Source: a virus. From it: a DNA stretch of 64,000 bases. Positions 47,848 through 55,410 of the stretch are shown piece by piece (within the stretch, counting starts at the first letter, position 1; each line of letters begins with the position of its first letter). The translations under genes and the position numbers were made by a program. The notes under the pieces are model-generated. The model saw only the letters and a program-made list of their open reading frames with translations, had not been told where the DNA came from and did no database searches. The stretch is taken from IMG/VR virus record IMGVR_UViG_3300037117_000101, positions 1 to 64,000 of that record, one strand, 5' to 3'.

Positions 47848-48347
47848 AATGCTATAAGTGTAGATGCGAGTTGACAAAGAAGACCGCCTCGCCTTCGGTC
47901 CTCAGACGAACAAGAGGATGGTGCCGAATCTGCGCGAAGAAGTATCGTACCCAACATGCTGCCGAAATGCGATTGTATTTTAAGAGGCACTATGCAACTC
48001 ACGGCGAAGAGAGATCGCGCTTACAGCAAACCTTTTCGTTTCGGCACGCACGATTGGTGTTCTTTTTAAAGAAAACCAAAGTCTCTAAGAGCGATCCGTT
48101 ATGGCGTACGAATTTCTTTATTGGTTTGTTGAGTTTTAACGGGTGCCACTATTGTCTCGGGCCTTTGGGTATAAGAGGATACTCTTTAGATAAAGTAGAC
48201 CCGCGAGGTTCATATTCTGCAAACAATGTAGTGCCGTGTTGTGTACGCTGCAACAGGATTAAACTCGACCATTTGACATATGGGGAGATGATGGAATTTG
48301 TCGCCCCCGCTTTGCGGAAACTTCGAGAATCTAAGGAGACTCTATGA
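47844..48347 (+). CDS. HNH endonuclease
   Basis: A 167-residue protein. N-terminal zinc knuckle MKCYKCRCELTKK ... WCRICAKKY, then the HNH core GCHYCLGPLG, YSLDKVDPRGSYSANNVVPCCVRCNRIKLD. ATGA overlaps at both ends keep the helicase and downstream genes in the operon. A/T-rich relative to neighbours, typical of a mobile gene. Confidence 0.85.
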   Translation: MKCYKCRCELTKKTASPSVLRRTRGWCRICAKKYRTQHAAEMRLYFKRHYATHGEERSRLQQTFSFRHARLVFFLKKTKVSKSDPLWRTNFFIGLLSFNGCHYCLGPLGIRGYSLDKVDPRGSYSANNVVPCCVRCNRIKLDHLTYGEMMEFVAPALRKLRESKETL

Positions 48348-48619
48348 TCCACTTTTGCGATGTTTGCGCCACAATCAAAACGCAGGATGACTTCGAAGAG
48401 TATTACGAGTACGAGCGGAACACCTGCAAGACTTGCGCCTCGCGCGACCCTCAGGAGATCGACGAAGAGGGTGTAGTTCTCAGGCGTCTCGACGAAATGA
48501 TGTTTGGCGAGGACAGCGACGATTTCGAAGACCCAGAAGACGTCCTCGAAGAGGACGATGACGACGACGATTTCATTTGGGATGGCGACGAAGAAGATGG
48601 CGGCGAGGAGGAAGACTAA
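48344..48619 (+). CDS. Zinc-ribbon protein with very acidic tail, 91 aa
   Basis: CDVCATIKTQDDFEEYYE and CKTCASRDPQ form a C4 knuckle. The last 40 residues are almost entirely Asp and Glu. Such tails can mimic DNA or bind basic proteins. Role unknown. ATGA overlap upstream, TAATG downstream. Confidence 0.6.
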   Translation: MIHFCDVCATIKTQDDFEEYYEYERNTCKTCASRDPQEIDEEGVVLRRLDEMMFGEDSDDFEDPEDVLEEDDDDDDFIWDGDEEDGGEEED

Positions 48620-49836
48620 TGGCTGTTCTATATGTGAACCAGAAGGGTCAAGCGTGGCGCAAACACTCATACAGCGCAGGACTGGACTTCGACCAATGCC
48701 CCCTCAAGTATTACCTGAGGCGCGTCGAAGGCTGGAAGCCTATAGACAATAAGGCCGCGTTCAAGTTCGGGCGCGCGCTGGAAACCGCGATCCAGTTCTA
48801 TCATGAGAACAACGGGGTCCGCGGCATTGAAACATTCGAGGCTGAGTGGGGGGCGCACAAGGAGCAGAAGGATCTGAAGTTCTCCAAGACCGAAAAGGAT
48901 TGGGAGAACCTGAACCGCTGTGGCGTTGACATGATGAAACTGTACATCCTTAGGCAACCCTCTCTGCCGATCCCCATGGGGGCCCAGAGCGTGTTCCAGA
49001 GGGAGTACGCCAAGGAGGTTTACCCCGGAGACTCCAACTACGGCGAGATCGAAGACGCCGGGAAGCTGGATATCGTGTGTTATGTAGATCCTGCACATCC
49101 CTTACTTCCGCCCTTGACATGGAGGGCAGAGTATGGTATACTGCGACCGTTAATCGTAGACATCAAAACAGGAGCGAAGGACTTCCATGAGTCTCAAGGC
49201 ATGTCGAGATTCGATATGCAGTTGCGCCGCTACAGCTGGCTCGCGGACATTCGGGACGTGGCGTTCCTTTGGTTCAAGAAAGCCAGCACCAAGTTGGCGA
49301 AGGGCCGTATCGTAACGTTGTTGGTGGACGCCGGAGCGTATAAAGCTGGCACGGAGGCGGTGGTGGGGGCCGAAGACGAGAACGATCTTTGGTGGCTGTT
49401 GGCCGGAACCTTCCAGATCGAGGAAATGGAGAAGGCTCAGGGCCGTAAGCCGGACGGGAAGCTTGACACGACCAAGGCCGCAGTAGCGCGCAAAGAGATG
49501 TGGTTGGCTCAGAACGCATGCAAGGTTCCAGCGTCAGCCATTACTCGCTGCCGTGTACAGTTTAATGCCTCGTTCGTCACTAAGGAGAGCGCGGCAACAG
49601 CAGGACGCGTGGCCGGGCGCCAGATTCAGAGCATCGTCAACGCGTGGAAGACGAATACTTGGGACAACACGTTCGGAGTGCGATACCCGCACGACGACAC
49701 GAGCGATCCATACTTCCAAGCGTTCGTGAAGGAAGACAAGTTGTACCGTGATGCAAATTTCATTCAATCCGCAGATCAGACACTGGACGACCTGTTCGCG
49801 GACGAAACACCAGAGGAAGAGGCCGACAATGAATAG
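48619..49836 (+). CDS. PD-(D/E)XK exonuclease, RecB/Cas4 type
   Basis: A 405-residue nuclease. Seen: SAGLDFDQCPLKYYLRRVEG (the S-x-L-x-x-Y-x-x-CP-x-x-Y start of RecB-like nucleases), FGRALETAIQFYH (histidine motif), DAGKLDIVCYVD (catalytic D), LIVDIKTG (D-x-K), and RFDMQLRRYSWL (QxxxY). The ~90-residue C-terminal part is extra. With the annealing-like protein upstream it could form a phage recombination pair. A perfect promoter lies inside the gene. Confidence 0.85.
   Translation: MAVLYVNQKGQAWRKHSYSAGLDFDQCPLKYYLRRVEGWKPIDNKAAFKFGRALETAIQFYHENNGVRGIETFEAEWGAHKEQKDLKFSKTEKDWENLNRCGVDMMKLYILRQPSLPIPMGAQSVFQREYAKEVYPGDSNYGEIEDAGKLDIVCYVDPAHPLLPPLTWRAEYGILRPLIVDIKTGAKDFHESQGMSRFDMQLRRYSWLADIRDVAFLWFKKASTKLAKGRIVTLLVDAGAYKAGTEAVVGAEDENDLWWLLAGTFQIEEMEKAQGRKPDGKLDTTKAAVARKEMWLAQNACKVPASAITRCRVQFNASFVTKESAATAGRVAGRQIQSIVNAWKTNTWDNTFGVRYPHDDTSDPYFQAFVKEDKLYRDANFIQSADQTLDDLFADETPEEEADNE
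49114..49142 (+). promoter_or_regulatory. Sigma-70 promoter inside the nuclease gene
   Basis: TTGACA, 17 bp, TATACT. It is 0.7 kb from the next gene, so it may serve an internal start, the downstream genes, or be unused. Confidence 0.5.
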
Positions 49837-50146
49837 CATACAGTGCAAAGTGAAGGGCTGCGCGAATGTGCATCTGACGGAGGAAGCCGTTTCTCCCAAC
49901 GCAAGATTCATTTGCAAGGAGCATCCCCGGCAGGATCAGGTCGAAGCTGTCGGACGTAAGTATAATCCTGCGACGGATGAAGCTGATGAGAGCGACCACT
50001 TTCAGAGCCATCAGTTCGATAAGGATCTTCGCATCTCCGGGAAGCCTTCTGGTACAGATCACATCGCGAATCAGGGTTCGGACGTGATCACAGCAGACGA
50101 GATCGAAAAATTGTACCCAGAGAAGGGCGAGACCCTTGGCGAATAA
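49829..50146 (+). CDS. Hypothetical 105-aa zinc-binding protein
   Basis: Starts MNSIQCKVKGCANVHLTEE and has FICKEHPRQD, a CxxxxC...CxxH pattern. The rest is polar and acidic. Overlaps the nuclease gene by 8 bp and the next gene by 11 bp. Confidence 0.55.
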   Translation: MNSIQCKVKGCANVHLTEEAVSPNARFICKEHPRQDQVEAVGRKYNPATDEADESDHFQSHQFDKDLRISGKPSGTDHIANQGSDVITADEIEKLYPEKGETLGE

Positions 50147-50546
50147 CTTGCGCCCCACATATGGGGAGTTGGCGAAACAAATAGATCCGAAAGAACAATT
50201 TATGCGTTCCGGCCACCAAATTTTGGTGATTAGAAGCATACAGAAAGAGACCCCGGATTGGGCGAATAGCGATGCCAAAATTCAAAAGATTTTGCTTCGG
50301 TCATTTCCTAAGTTGAAAACAAATAAGAAACAATCCGCAGCAGCCGGTCGCTGGATGCGGATCATCCATTTGTACTTTCGTATGAAGCAGACTCGTGGTC
50401 AAATTTCGGCAGAGATGAATTTGAACTACGTGACTGTGGACACGTTGGTGCGAAACATCAAACGGGTCGCAGCGGGTTGTAGGGCAGATGGTCATGGGAT
50501 CTTGGGAGGAAAGCCCCGAGGTCGACCGAAAGTCATGCCTGTGTAG
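50136..50546 (+). CDS. Helix-turn-helix protein, 136 aa
   Basis: TTG start likely, within the end of the previous gene. RWMRIIHLYFRMKQTRGQIS then AEMNLNYVTVDTLVRNIKRV reads as a sigma-factor-region-4-like or recombinase-like helix-turn-helix. The last codons (MPV and TAG) are provided by copy 3 of the 27-bp element, so the C-terminus may have been changed by its insertion. Confidence 0.55.
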   Translation: MANNLRPTYGELAKQIDPKEQFMRSGHQILVIRSIQKETPDWANSDAKIQKILLRSFPKLKTNKKQSAAAGRWMRIIHLYFRMKQTRGQISAEMNLNYVTVDTLVRNIKRVAAGCRADGHGILGGKPRGRPKVMPV

Positions 50547-50560
50547 GAACAGGTTTTGAG
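50534..50560 (+). repeat. 27-bp hairpin element, copy 3
   Basis: Identical to the copies at 31144 and 31662. Its ATG-CCT-GTG-TAG is in frame with and ends the upstream gene. It precedes the HNH gene at 50604. Confidence 0.95.
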
Positions 50561-50603
50561 AGGACTCCGTGAAACGCGATCCAGTCTCTAAAGGGTATTG
50601 TGT

Positions 50604-51143
50604 ATGAAACTAAAGGACTTATCTGGGCGGCTATTTGGCCGATGGGAAGTTTTAGGGCGAAGCGCCCGAAAAAGTAGTCGAATTTGCTGGGATTGTGTCT
50701 GTACGTGCGGAAAGACTAAGTCAATTTATGGTCGAAATCTATTGGCGGGAAAGAGTCGTGGTTGCGGAAAATGCCAAACACGGCTGGTAGGAGATGAGGC
50801 AGCTTTTAGAGCCGTCTTTAGATGTTATCGAGAAAACGCCAAACGAACGAATAAAGATTTTCATCTTTCTCTAACTCTTGTTCGAGAACTCACATCCGCT
50901 GATTGCTTTTACTGCGGCGAATCACCATCTCAAGAAAGCAAACATCGAGCGCATAACGGTAAACAGAAGAAAAACGGGCAATCCTATTTTTACAATGGCA
51001 TCGACAGGAAGAACAACTCGTTAGGGTATACGCCTGAAAATTGCACTTCTTGCTGTAAAATTTGCAATTATATGAAACAAGAACTCTCACAACAGGAATT
51101 CATCTACCACATCAAAGAAATTCTTGAAAGGCTGCAGCCATGA
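50604..51143 (+). CDS. HNH endonuclease next to the hairpin element
   Basis: A 179-residue protein. N-terminal beta-rich zinc module (FGRWEVLGRSARK, CVCTCGKTKSIYGRNL, CGKCQ) and the HNH core CFYCGESPS, FYNGIDRKNNSLGYTPENCTSCCKICNYMK. TGAAACGCG occurs both before this gene (50570) and at the start of the next gene (51141), as if its insertion duplicated or displaced that start. A/T-rich compared with flanks. Confidence 0.86.
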   Translation: MKLKDLSGRLFGRWEVLGRSARKSSRICWDCVCTCGKTKSIYGRNLLAGKSRGCGKCQTRLVGDEAAFRAVFRCYRENAKRTNKDFHLSLTLVRELTSADCFYCGESPSQESKHRAHNGKQKKNGQSYFYNGIDRKNNSLGYTPENCTSCCKICNYMKQELSQQEFIYHIKEILERLQP

Positions 51144-51859
51144 AACGCGCTATGGTTGTGGAGTTCTCGGTGAAGGTTCACACGTGCCGTCTCTTGCAAG
51201 ATTACGGGCCGGGCACCTTGGAAGAACAGATCCTTCCAAATAATCGATACATTTGCGTCCGCAATCCCCGGCGCGATGAGGACGAGCCCAAATCTTGGCT
51301 CGAAGAGGTCACTAAGGCCCCTGAATACTACAGGATGCGGCCTAACTGCAAGTGCCGCAAATGGATCACGTTCCGGGAGGCCATCGATTTGTGTGATTCC
51401 GGCCACGCTCTGTGGGCCTATAAGACGAAAAGTTCTGAAGTTCTGAGGTGCGAGCCTGACCCGCCCCGGCGCAACGCTCTGGGGACGCCCCTGAGGGGCG
51501 CGCTAGGCCACATATGGCGCCCTGTGGTCGTCGGCAGGGTTCCCCGCATCGACCTGATCACCAAGGCCGATATCGAAAGGGCTTACATCAACGCCGTGGG
51601 CGCCTCAATCAAGAAGATCGAGATGATTCATGAAATGCACATGGAGGCCCGCGCACTCCTGTTTTACGGTTTGACGGTTGAGGACGGCCAAGTCATTGAA
51701 AACAAGGACGGCGCGCCGCACTTGGTCGGCAATCAGCGTAAGGTAGGCTCTAGGGCGTACGGCGCACCGGAATCCATCAACGATCCTATGGAGGGCCGTT
51801 GCCTCTTCCCTTTTACCGCGGATGAGCGCACGGCAGGCGGGCACCAAAATAGTGCTTGA
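51140..51859 (+). CDS. Hypothetical 239-aa protein
   Basis: Starts MKRAMVVEFSVKVHTC in an ATGA overlap with the HNH gene. NCKCRKWITFREAIDLCDSG is a Cys-containing segment and LITKADIERAYINAVGASIKKIEMIHEMHMEARALLF a long helix. No family recognised. Ends at a promoter. Confidence 0.6.
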   Translation: MKRAMVVEFSVKVHTCRLLQDYGPGTLEEQILPNNRYICVRNPRRDEDEPKSWLEEVTKAPEYYRMRPNCKCRKWITFREAIDLCDSGHALWAYKTKSSEVLRCEPDPPRRNALGTPLRGALGHIWRPVVVGRVPRIDLITKADIERAYINAVGASIKKIEMIHEMHMEARALLFYGLTVEDGQVIENKDGAPHLVGNQRKVGSRAYGAPESINDPMEGRCLFPFTADERTAGGHQNSA

Positions 51860-51884
51860 CATTCACGTCGAAGTATAGTAGGAT
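51856..51884 (+). promoter_or_regulatory. Sigma-70 promoter
   Basis: TTGACA, 17 bp, TAGGAT. The sequence CTTGACATTC...AAGTATAGTAG resembles the duplicated cassette at 25859 and 63267, so it is a third, diverged member. Confidence 0.75.
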
Positions 51885-51906
51885 GGTTGAGTAGTCAGGA
51901 GGCCCA

Positions 51907-52356
51907 ATGAAAAAGATTACAGCACTGTGTGTCGCAGTTATGATTATCGTCGGTGGTTCGCTTCACGCTGTCGCGGCGAACGCCGCGCGAAAATCGGCGG
52001 TGAACACGGAATTTTTAGAGGGCATCTACTCCACCTACAACGACGAGTATTTCGGTGGACGGTTGCCGAAGGACACCGCGATCATCTACGCGCCGGACCC
52101 GGACGAACCGGAGGACGTGGGCTCAACGGAATGCAGTCTCGATATCGTTACGATGAAGCCTTCGGCGTGCTCGATTCACATCGCGCCCTACGCGAACGTC
52201 GCGCAGACCGTTGCTATCGAGTCCATGATTCACGAGATGTGTCACATCCAGACTTACGGAGTCGCGGAGCACGACGGCAAAGGATCGCACGGCAAAGAGT
52301 GGACGGCGTGCATGCTGGGCGTCGCGATGTCGGGAGGCATGGACGGTGTGTGGTGA
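51907..52356 (+). CDS. Secreted SprT-like metalloprotease
   Basis: A 149-residue protein with a signal peptide (MKKITALCVAVMIIVGGSLH ... AVAANAA) and a SprT-like zinc protease domain: YNDEYFGGRLP, the zinc motif H109-E110-M-C-H113 (IHEMCHIQTYG) and a third ligand in GSHGKEW. SprT-like proteases are normally cytosolic DNA-protein-crosslink or stress enzymes, so export is unusual. Might act on periplasmic or envelope proteins during lysis or exclusion. Start ATG after AGGAGG, directly behind the promoter. Confidence 0.75.
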   Translation: MKKITALCVAVMIIVGGSLHAVAANAARKSAVNTEFLEGIYSTYNDEYFGGRLPKDTAIIYAPDPDEPEDVGSTECSLDIVTMKPSACSIHIAPYANVAQTVAIESMIHEMCHIQTYGVAEHDGKGSHGKEWTACMLGVAMSGGMDGVW

Positions 52357-52412
52357 GATTCTTCATCCCACCAACATGTAAGATTCGCATCATAGATGTA
52401 CAAGGAGGAATT

Positions 52413-52667
52413 ATGGACATTCAAAATAAGGAATTCAAAACGTATGCCTTGAACTCAAGAGGCGTCAACAAAGTTTTGGAAGTGCGCCAGATCTTCGACA
52501 AGGCCCTGACTCAGTTGACGGTCCTTTGCGCCAATAATTTGACGTTCGCAGGTGATCGGGAATTTCAAGCCGTTCGGGAATCCCTCGAAGTGGCGAGCAT
52601 GTTCGCAGTAAAATCGATTTCAGTGCGGGCCGAGAATCAAATCCAAGACGAAGGAGGCAAACTCTAA
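52413..52667 (+). CDS. Acb2/Tad1 hairpin-like small protein
   Basis: An 84-residue, all-helical protein: MDIQNKEFKTYALNSRGVNK, an alpha-hairpin, and DREFQAVRESLEVASMFAVK. Length, helical hairpin pattern and the R-x4-V/I-x-L-x-x-A-x-x-F/M-A motif resemble the Acb2/Tad1-hairpin group, phage proteins that sequester cyclic nucleotide signals of CBASS and Thoeris defence. Remote similarity judged by eye only. AAGGAGG precedes the ATG and the gene overlaps the next one (TAATG). Confidence 0.5.
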   Translation: MDIQNKEFKTYALNSRGVNKVLEVRQIFDKALTQLTVLCANNLTFAGDREFQAVRESLEVASMFAVKSISVRAENQIQDEGGKL

Positions 52668-53101
52668 TGGGACACACCGTAGGAGAACAGGCTGGACGTT
52701 CGGTCAAGAAGAGCGAGAAGACAAAGTTGGCGGAACGTACGCCCCAAGAAATCATCAAGAGCATTCGCAATCTTCTGGACGCGAAGCTGGCGGTGACACC
52801 GGACGACACTCGCTTCCTATTGACGAAGTACGACGAAGCAATCGTCTTGGGAGAGGCCCTTGTGGCTTCGAAGTGGGTGGACGCGGTTCCTCTCGCTCAT
52901 TACGATGATCTTCAAGCGAAGTATGACAGAGCGTACGCCGCGCTTCAAGCGATGGCACCAACAATGGCCGAGACGCCGGTCGAGGAGTTTATGGGCGCCG
53001 AGAACAAACTGGCCGAGGTTGTCGAACTGGTCAACGATTCCATGGGCGTGGACGCAGCGGCTATGGAGAACGAAGGAGGGCCTGATGCCCCGACGAGCTA
53101 G
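52667..53101 (+). CDS. Hypothetical 144-aa helical protein
   Basis: Starts MGHTVGEQAGRSVKK. Helical throughout (LTKYDEAIVLGEALVA, YDDLQAKYDRAYAALQAM). No motif recognised. Its 3' end overlaps the next small gene. Confidence 0.55.
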   Translation: MGHTVGEQAGRSVKKSEKTKLAERTPQEIIKSIRNLLDAKLAVTPDDTRFLLTKYDEAIVLGEALVASKWVDAVPLAHYDDLQAKYDRAYAALQAMAPTMAETPVEEFMGAENKLAEVVELVNDSMGVDAAAMENEGGPDAPTS

Positions 53102-53246
53102 CAATGAGAAGAACGGAGCGAGCCGCGAGAAGTGGGAGAAGGATAAAAAGGTAGGGCGCACCAAGCAAGTCTTCACGCTCTACAACGACGGACGCACGGG
53201 CGGCTATTGGACGCGCGTGAAGATCGAGGAAAAAGAAGGGGAGTAA
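53085..53246 (+). CDS. Hypothetical 53-aa basic protein
   Basis: Starts MPRRASNEKNGASREKW after AAGGAGGG, overlapping the previous gene by 17 bp. Very charged, then a short beta segment VFTLYNDGRTGGYWTRVK. Unknown. Confidence 0.5.
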   Translation: MPRRASNEKNGASREKWEKDKKVGRTKQVFTLYNDGRTGGYWTRVKIEEKEGE

Positions 53247-53248
53247 TC

Positions 53249-53491
53249 ATGCCGCAAGGCGAGCTGCCGCAGGGCATCGTTTGCTTTTGGTGTAAGGGGG
53301 TTTACACGTGTCGGCCTTCGGAGCACGTTTGCCCCGACGGTACGACTTTTCTCGAGAGGGCCGAGAAGGCCGGGCAGGTTGGCGGCAACCGTTATCATTA
53401 CGGGGACGATGAGGGCGCGAAAAAGTTCGACCGTATGCTTACCGATCTGGATATTAAACTTTTGAAGGGCATGAAAATTCGACCATTTTAG
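53249..53491 (+). CDS. Zinc-knuckle protein, 80 aa
   Basis: IVCFWCKGVYTCRPSEHVC has CxxC and further Cys/His that can bind zinc. The C-terminal half is polar. Start ATG after GGGGAG of the previous gene's end. Confidence 0.55.
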   Translation: MPQGELPQGIVCFWCKGVYTCRPSEHVCPDGTTFLERAEKAGQVGGNRYHYGDDEGAKKFDRMLTDLDIKLLKGMKIRPF

Positions 53492-53499
53492 GAGGGGCT

Positions 53500-54054
53500 A
53501 TGATTCGAATCAATGTGGTGGGCGAACTCTCTGAAGTCGCCAAGGCAACACTCCGATACCACGCGGAACACTACGCCAAGTCCTACAGCGAGCGTAATCC
53601 GGGTCTGGGTAAGATGACCCGTTGCGGAAACCCGGGCTGCGTTCTGGGGCGCCACCGTTCCGCGGTCGTACATGCCGATCTGACCTACTCCACGGCGCAC
53701 TACGAGCTGGACGCGGAGACCGGCCTGCAACTACCGGAGGACGAGAAGACCATTTTGATCGCGCCCAAGACGCGCAACGGACTGATGGGCGCCGCGCGCT
53801 TCAAGGGCAGAATTCTTCGGCACCGGCATCCCCGGACGCTGGAGGCCAAGCAACTCGCGGATGAATTGTTCGACGCCGATTTGGAATTCGCGGAATCATT
53901 TCCGAATTATCAGCCCGACATCACGCACAGCGTTCGCGAGGCCATCCGTATCATCAATACCCGTCTCCAAACGCGAGCCCGGAAGGCCCAGAAGCAATCC
54001 GATCTCTCTCGCCGCATCAACAAGGGGCTGGCGACACCCGGATCGCGGCTATGA
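53500..54054 (+). CDS. Hypothetical 184-aa protein
   Basis: Starts MIRINVVGELSEVAKATLRY after AGGAGGGG. TRCGNPGCVLGRHRSAVVH contains two cysteines and histidines, LIAPKTRNGLMGAARFKGRI a basic strand, and the C-terminus is a long basic helix. No family recognised. Confidence 0.6.
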   Translation: MIRINVVGELSEVAKATLRYHAEHYAKSYSERNPGLGKMTRCGNPGCVLGRHRSAVVHADLTYSTAHYELDAETGLQLPEDEKTILIAPKTRNGLMGAARFKGRILRHRHPRTLEAKQLADELFDADLEFAESFPNYQPDITHSVREAIRIINTRLQTRARKAQKQSDLSRRINKGLATPGSRL

Positions 54055-54146
54055 TTCTTCGAACCCTGTGCGCGGTTTCATTCGGATGGGTCGCTCTCAC
54101 GATTATCATTGCGCGTGTGGCGCGCTGGTGGAGGACAGGTAAATGA
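54051..54146 (+). CDS. 31-aa membrane peptide
   Basis: ATGA overlap with the previous gene. MILRTLCAVSFGWVALTIII is one membrane helix with a basic end (ARVARWWRTGK). The stop overlaps the next start. Single-helix peptides of this kind are frequent in phage early regions. Confidence 0.45.
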   Translation: MILRTLCAVSFGWVALTIIIARVARWWRTGK

Positions 54147-54370
54147 TGAAAATTTGGTATGTATATCCGCCAACCGGACCACGAGTTATGGTTAGTGGCA
54201 CGTCAATTGAAGCCATACCTGATGGGAGGCTTGAAGTACTAGACGATGATGTAGTGGTGACGCGATTCGAGCGAGAAGGCTGGCGCAAAGTTACTCTGGA
54301 AAAACTACAAATGGTGAACACAGAATACGCCCTTTTTGCTAACAAAATATTTCCAGCGGAGGTGGTCTAA
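54143..54370 (+). CDS. Hypothetical 75-aa protein
   Basis: Starts MMKIWYVYPPTGPRVM. Beta-rich with GRLEVLDDDVVVTRFEREGW. Ends with the stop codon that immediately precedes the phosphoesterase start. Confidence 0.5.
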   Translation: MMKIWYVYPPTGPRVMVSGTSIEAIPDGRLEVLDDDVVVTRFEREGWRKVTLEKLQMVNTEYALFANKIFPAEVV

Positions 54371-55033
54371 GTGAAGATCACAATCATAGGCGACGTACAC
54401 GGAAAGACGGGTCAGTACGTCCACCTTCTGCGAAAACTGGAAGGGCAGGCCCCGCACGCCACGAGTATTCAGGTGGGCGACATGGGACTGGGTTTCAAGG
54501 GCGTGGGTCTGCCGCCCCCGGGCACGACTATGCCGACGGGCAACCATACTTTCTTCCGTGGCAATCACGACGACCCCGAGAAGTGCCGCCGACATGGCAA
54601 CTACCGCGGTGACTGGGGATACGATAAAGAGACCGACATCTTTCACGTGGCCGGAGCGTGGAGCATCGACCGTGACATGCGCATCGAAGGTATCAGTTGG
54701 TGGTGCGACGAAGAGTTGTCGTATGGGGTATTCGATAGGATCATCGACATGTACATTGCGGCCAAACCGCGGATCATGTTGAGCCACGACTGCCCCGAGA
54801 TCGTCAACAAGACTCTACTTTACAATTTGATGGGCCCGTATTGGATGGCGAAGCAGGCCTGCGGCACGTCTCGGACGTGCGGAGCCTTGCAGGCCATGCT
54901 CGACGCGCATCAACCCGAGGAGTGGGTCTTCGGCCACTACCACGTTGATAAGGAAGTTCACGCGCCGGGCTACAAGACGAAGTTCACGTGCGTGTCCGAG
55001 CTGTCCACGTACGAATTGGAGGTAGGACAATGA
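54371..55033 (+). CDS. Metallophosphoesterase
   Basis: A 220-residue calcineurin-like enzyme: ITIIGDVHGKTG, IQVGDMGLGFKG, FFRGNHDDPEKC, IMLSHDCPEI and WVFGHYHVDKE are the five metal-site motifs. GTG start directly after the previous stop, with GGAGGTGG. Similar to protein-phosphatase-like phage enzymes (lambda NinI type). Substrate unknown. Confidence 0.88.
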   Translation: MKITIIGDVHGKTGQYVHLLRKLEGQAPHATSIQVGDMGLGFKGVGLPPPGTTMPTGNHTFFRGNHDDPEKCRRHGNYRGDWGYDKETDIFHVAGAWSIDRDMRIEGISWWCDEELSYGVFDRIIDMYIAAKPRIMLSHDCPEIVNKTLLYNLMGPYWMAKQACGTSRTCGALQAMLDAHQPEEWVFGHYHVDKEVHAPGYKTKFTCVSELSTYELEVGQ

Positions 55034-55410
55034 GTTATGTAAATCCTAATTGCGGGTGTCCGCATCCCAATAGCGAGCACGGTAGCTGCGCAGCGGGCGA
55101 ATTCTGCAAGGGCTCCAATTGTCGCTGCGTGGACGGAACCTATTACGGAGAGATGGACGATCCCGCCTCGCTAGGCAAGGTGCGCGCCAATCTGGCACCC
55201 GCGAAGTGGGTTACTGAGACGCGCAACAGCAAAGTGTTGGTAGATTTCATAGCTTATTGTCTGCTGCACCCCGAGGAGCGATTCTGGCAGGCCCTGCGGA
55301 ATTGGGCAGGTGCTAGTTTCATTCTTGCGGTTGAAGACGGATATAACCATCTCGATTCAGTGCAAATCGGGGGGCATGATACGTTTCATCGGGAGGGGAA
55401 GAATGGCTGA
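55030..55410 (+). CDS. Cys-rich N-terminus protein, 126 aa
   Basis: MSYVNPNCGCPHPNSEHGSC and FCKGSNCRCVDG give seven cysteines in 35 residues (zinc module), followed by a helical part with FIAYCLLHPEERFWQALRN. ATGA overlap with the phosphoesterase, 8-bp overlap with the endolysin gene. Confidence 0.55.
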   Translation: MSYVNPNCGCPHPNSEHGSCAAGEFCKGSNCRCVDGTYYGEMDDPASLGKVRANLAPAKWVTETRNSKVLVDFIAYCLLHPEERFWQALRNWAGASFILAVEDGYNHLDSVQIGGHDTFHREGKNG

